Shown piece by piece: positions 26,130 to 64,000 of a stretch of DNA of 64,000 bases (within the stretch, counting starts at the first letter, position 1; each line of letters starts with the position of its first letter). The notes below the pieces were generated by a model. That model made no database searches. It saw nothing but the letters and a program-made list of their open reading frames with translations, and was not told the DNA's origin. The DNA comes from Larus michahellis (taxonomy: Eukaryota > Chordata > Aves > Charadriiformes > Laridae): contig NC_133901.1 of assembly GCF_964199755.1 (NCBI RefSeq), positions 51,495,324 to 51,559,323 of the forward strand, written 5' to 3'. A program made the translations under genes and the position numbers.

Positions 26130-27740
26130 GTTTTACTTCAGTAACCGAGAGAAGAAGCTGTACAAAGGTTTTTCTCCCCCCAAAGCCGCCTGGGGCAAGG
26201 GTGGATTATTTTTTCTTTTTTTTTTTTTTTTCTTTTTTGCAATAGACTCAAAAGAGCAGAATAAAAAGTTTGACACATTCGCAAAGTCAGTGCTGAAACC
26301 AGCCAGGTCCCTGGTGGCCGAGAACAGCGCGTGTGCCAGACCCCCAACTGCAGCCCTTCCCTGGACCCCTCCCTGCACACCCTGGGCACTCCTGTGGCCA
26401 CGCTCCACCACCAGCACCTTGCTCCAGACGAGCATCCTCCAGCCCAGCCTGGGGTGGTGGGGGCTGCCCCAGCTTACCCCTCACCTTGGCAAGGAGGGAG
26501 CCCATGGCGGAAGAAGGGGCTGCACCACTGCTGCTGCAGCCCAAGGACCTCGCAGCACTTGGACCAGCCTTTGCAAGGCCCCGGCCATGCATTGAAGAAA
26601 TGGCATGGGAAGCTGGCTCTAGCCCCCTGGGGAGCCGTTAAGTCAACCCTGTCTTCAGGTGCCACCTCCCCACTGGAAGTACTTAGATGCTGCTGCCCAA
26701 CATGCCCTGGGTACAATGCTGACACCCAGGCGGTGCAAATGGGGCCCATCCAGGCTGCTGGGGGAGGTCATGAAGCACCAGGGCGTCAGCTTCCCCCTCC
26801 GTGCAGCCATGAGTGCAGCTGCCATCCCAAAGCTGCCTCCTTGATGCCAGCAGCCACAGGGCTGTGTCACTCCGAAGGGTTGCTGGTGCCAGAGCAGGGC
26901 TCCAGCAGGAGCCCATGGTCAGTTTGCTGCTGGGGGTGGGGGGTGGCGGTGGGGGGGGGGGTGTCTCCCCCTGAGTCTGTGTAAAATCCCTCTTCCCCCA
27001 AAAGGTCAGTGCCTACAGGACATGGCTGGCTTTGTGGTTTTGTTTGTTTTGTTTTTTAAACAGTTCCCAAAAAGCATCAAAAGTAGCCCCAAAAAACCCT
27101 CCCTGGTGGTCAGCTCAATCTGGTACTAAAAAGTGCAAAACTGTATCACAAAAACCGTTCAAAAGTTGTAAGAAAGCGGGGAGGGTGCAGGGGTGGCAGG
27201 GAAAGGGCCACGTGCCATTGCCCTGGCTCCCCTGGCTACCAGCCCCAGGAGAGGGGACAGGCCAGGGTTGGCCCCCTCATATCTGCCCCCCATGGCACAA
27301 TGGAGCTGGAGAAAAAGCGGCCGCTGGCTTTGTTTTGGTGCGTTTTTGTCTTTTTTTTTTTTTTTTTTTTTTTAAACCACTGAAGAATTGAGCCCAGTAG
27401 GTGGGTTTTAGTTGTTCCCCCTCTCTGGAGCAGAGGGACTGGGTCCTGCAGCCACGTGCAGGACAAGGAGGGGCAGGAACGAGTCTGATGGGGCTGACAG
27501 TGCGAGCAGCTCCCACAGGCAAGGACCAGGGACCGTCCTGCTCCGCCACCGTCTCTGGCGGAGGGGCTGCGGCCCTGCCTCGTTGGTGCTGGTGGCTGGG
27601 AAAGAGCTGTCACCTCCCCAGCTTGAGCCACAGATGGACGGACTCATGCAGGGTCTGCATCTCCATGCTGCATGGCCTCCACCCCAGCGCCACGGAGGGG
27701 CAGGAACGGAGCTGCAGCATGGGCAGCTGATGTCCCTTGC
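26130..27740 (-). other. PSD: Probable PSD 3' UTR
   Basis: This follows the PSD stop codon (27741-27743, minus strand). It contains two long T tracts on the plus strand (26206-26238 and 27351-27373), so the mRNA would carry A-rich runs. No AATAAA was found on the minus strand. Candidate signals are AGTAAA at 26132-26137 and ATTAAA at 25897-25902, so the exact end is uncertain. The ORFs in this stretch have no recognisable similarity. Confidence 0.55.
27351..27373. repeat. Poly(T) tract (A23 in the PSD 3' UTR)
   Basis: Twenty-three consecutive T on the plus strand. A second, interrupted T tract lies at 26206-26238. Both would be A runs in PSD mRNA and could prime oligo-dT internally. Confidence 0.9.
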
Positions 27741-61950
<34,210 letters not shown>

Positions 61951-62077
61951 CCCGCCGGAGGAGCCCACAGAGGGGTCAGGTCCAGAGCCCGGCAGGGCAG
62001 CACGGGGATGGCGAGACGGGCTCCTAGCACCCCTGAGATGGTGGCTGGGCCGAGGGGTGACGCATCCTCAGGCAGCC
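61951..62077 (-). other. PSD: PSD 5' UTR part of the first coding exon
   Basis: On the minus strand a pyrimidine-rich tract ending CCCTTGTTTCAG makes a good acceptor at 62078-62080. It suggests that the first coding exon starts at 62077 and is preceded by one or more non-coding exons further right, possibly outside the window. No in-frame ATG was chosen upstream of 61950. Confidence 0.5.
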
Positions 62078-64000
62078 CTGAAACAAGGGCGAGGAGAGGT
62101 GGTTAGGGGAGGGGGGGAGGACACAAGAAGCAGAGCAGGGCCACAGCGAGGACAGGCGAAAGGTGCCCTGCCCTCACAGCAGGAGAAAGAGATGCTCCAG
62201 GTGAGACAGACCCCTTCAAACCCCCACCCTGCCGCAAAAAGCAGGCGAGGTTCATTGCAGGCATCATACCAGCACCACTGCGGGGGCATCGGCAGCCCTT
62301 TACTCAGCCCCCAGGCACCCTGAGGTGTTTGCTTTCTTCCCAGGGTGCCACGATGCTCAGGCACTTCCCCACAGAGCAGCACCCCCGACACGGCGGGAGA
62401 GCACACTGTGCACTTTAAGATGGGTTTCATTCATCCTGCTGTGGGCTGAATGTATTTACTACCCACAGCCTACTAAAATCACTTCAATAAGGAGGAAAAA
62501 AAATTATATACTGGATCACTGTGACATCTTCCAGTTTCACTTGCTCAAGGAGTTTAACAGGAGCAGCACGGGCAGGAAGCCTCTCTCTTTGGAGGTCAGC
62601 CCGGGTTTAAAGTGTGTCACACCGGCACATGCCGCAGCCGCTATCGGTGGCACAGACAGAGCTGTCAACACCCGCAGATCCAAAAAGCAGCAGTTATGAC
62701 AATCCCGCCCTGGGGGGACGGAGCCTGTCCACCCTGCACGCAGTTTGCCTGCCTGCCTGCCTCTGCCCAGAGCACGTTTATCTGGAGGTGAGACCAGCCA
62801 CCCCACAGCAGTGGGCCGGCGGCTGCAGGGGAAGGCAGGACATGGAGCCCCCATCGGCACCGCTGGCAGGGCTGCTGACATTTTTCTTTCTCGCAGTGGA
62901 GCTAAAACTTGTATTCATCCATCCTCGAGTTCCTCCAAATTCCTGGTGTGCAAAGAAGACTGCCTTGGCTGCTTTTGCCTTCTGACAGATGCCAAGATAC
63001 TAAGTCCCTCACTTAGATCTCATCATTTGAAAGTGAGAAACCAAATGCCAGTAGCAAACAGGAAAGCATGATTTCTTCTCCTTGTTCCCAAGTACAAACC
63101 AGACAGGATTAAATTCCTGGAGGGTGTTAGGCTGGATTTTCAATGGTGTTTAGGCTCCAGAGGTGCAGAGACATAACTCTTAATGAAATAGCCCAAATCA
63201 CCCCTGTGGGGCGGGCGCCCAAATATCTGCACTATCGCACTGCTAAAAAATCTGGCTCCTGCTGAGCAGCAGCAATCTGTAATTCACTCCCCACAAAAAA
63301 TATACTCTCCTGTTTAATATATCAGTTACTGTTTTTACAGTCTTTCTTGCCTGTTATGCTTGTGTTCACATTCAAGGTTGCTGAAGTAAACTGATAAATA
63401 ATAAAGATGGGGGTTTCATATATTTCAAATTAACGTTTTATCTCAACAAAGACTGACACACATGCCAAGGAAAAAAAGTTATCACTAGGAATAGTTGGCA
63501 TTCGATGTAACATAACAAATCTATAAAAAACAGCCTATCTTAATACATGTGAGTTATTACTAAAATAAATGGGATAAGCACAGTGTGTCCTCCCGGTTAT
63601 CAAAGGAGAATTACCAAATTCAGAGTAAAGGCCATGCCTGCCTGCGAGCCACTGAAACCGGATGGTTACACCACCCAGCGGAGTGAGCTTTTCTTTAATA
63701 ATGAAAGGTAAAAAGCACAAATGCAACAGAGATGAAAAATCAATGATGGAGCTAAGGCTTCCTGCTTGCTGATTTGAATCGTGAATCAAATTGATGCTCT
63801 TTAAATCACTGCGATGAATGGGTTGGGCTGTAAGAAACTGGTGGGCTGGAGGGAGCCCTGCTGGTCCCACTGCCTGAAGGCAGGAGAAGTCCTGCAAAGG
63901 AAAGCTTACAGGGAGGCTGCCCGGGCAGCCCAGGACAGGCGTTCAAAGCGAAAAACTCAGGAGCTGCAGTGTGATAGCCGGAAGCTGCATATCAGCAAGG
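62078..64000. other. PSD 5' intron or upstream region, no gene recognised
   Basis: This probably is intron between a non-coding first exon and the first coding exon of PSD. It contains no recognisable coding exon. From 63280 onward it becomes AT-rich with balanced composition; the stretch 63760-63820, with homeodomain-like ATTTGA/TCAAAT arms, could be a conserved non-coding element. Confidence 0.4.

Noticed and set aside
26255-26285. AATAAA near 26261 as the main NFKB2 polyadenylation signal
   Set aside because: The signal at 25918-25923 is closer to the stop and has a suitable T-rich downstream element; the later one is kept only as a possible alternative.
26133-26435. Frames containing poly-Lys or poly-Phe near 26.2 and 27.35 kb
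   Set aside because: They come from T/A homopolymers in the presumed PSD 3' UTR.

Overview
The window looks like bird nuclear DNA: GC-rich, intron-containing, vertebrate genes, plus a CR1 LINE 3' end (34212-34378) that ends in the tandem ATTCTGTG octamers typical of avian CR1. The species cannot be read from the sequence. I rebuilt three protein-coding genes exon by exon. In each, every intron is GT-AG and the summed coding length is a multiple of three.

Layout. Bases 1-535 look like the 3' end of a plus-strand transcript from a gene to the left, with AATAAA at 514-519. In mammals the gene left of NFKB2 is GBF1, but identity is not shown here. A CpG island near 3960-4700 starts a seven-coding-exon, six-membrane-segment TMEM150/DRAM/Sfk1 family gene (4484-12759, plus strand, 267 aa, closest by eye to TMEM150A). 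Its last intron is a textbook U12-type intron. A likely 3' UTR runs to about 14280. NFKB2 follows on the plus strand (CDS 18953-25742, 22 coding exons, 910 aa, p100/p52). It has two CpG-rich candidate promoter blocks, near 14300-14860 and 18450-18950, each with a perfect GGGACTTTCC kappaB site. PSD (EFA6A, an ARF6 exchange factor) converges on it from the minus strand (CDS 61950 down to 27741, 16 coding exons, 1105 aa). The NFKB2-PSD tail-to-tail order matches mammalian 10q24.

The most interesting part is inside PSD. Its roughly 9.9-kb intron 9 holds a CpG island with Sp1-type GC boxes, a CCAAT box and a 66-codon open exon (37850-38047, minus strand). That exon ends in a good donor in phase 0. 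It fits in frame onto PSD exon 10 and would give about 392 residues with the PH and coiled-coil regions but no catalytic Sec7 domain. The splice donor of PSD exon 9 also lies in a recent 59-bp tandem duplication that creates a second donor.

The genes act in related places but are not an operon. TMEM150-family proteins modulate plasma-membrane PI4KIIIalpha and so PI4P/PIP2. The EFA6 PH domain binds PIP2 and directs ARF6 activation at the same membrane. NFKB2 is the precursor of the non-canonical NF-kappaB pathway. The remaining sequence is introns and intergenic DNA with minisatellites, short tandem duplications, microsatellites and a few degraded LINE-like stretches. I saw no tRNA, rRNA, CRISPR or prokaryotic feature.
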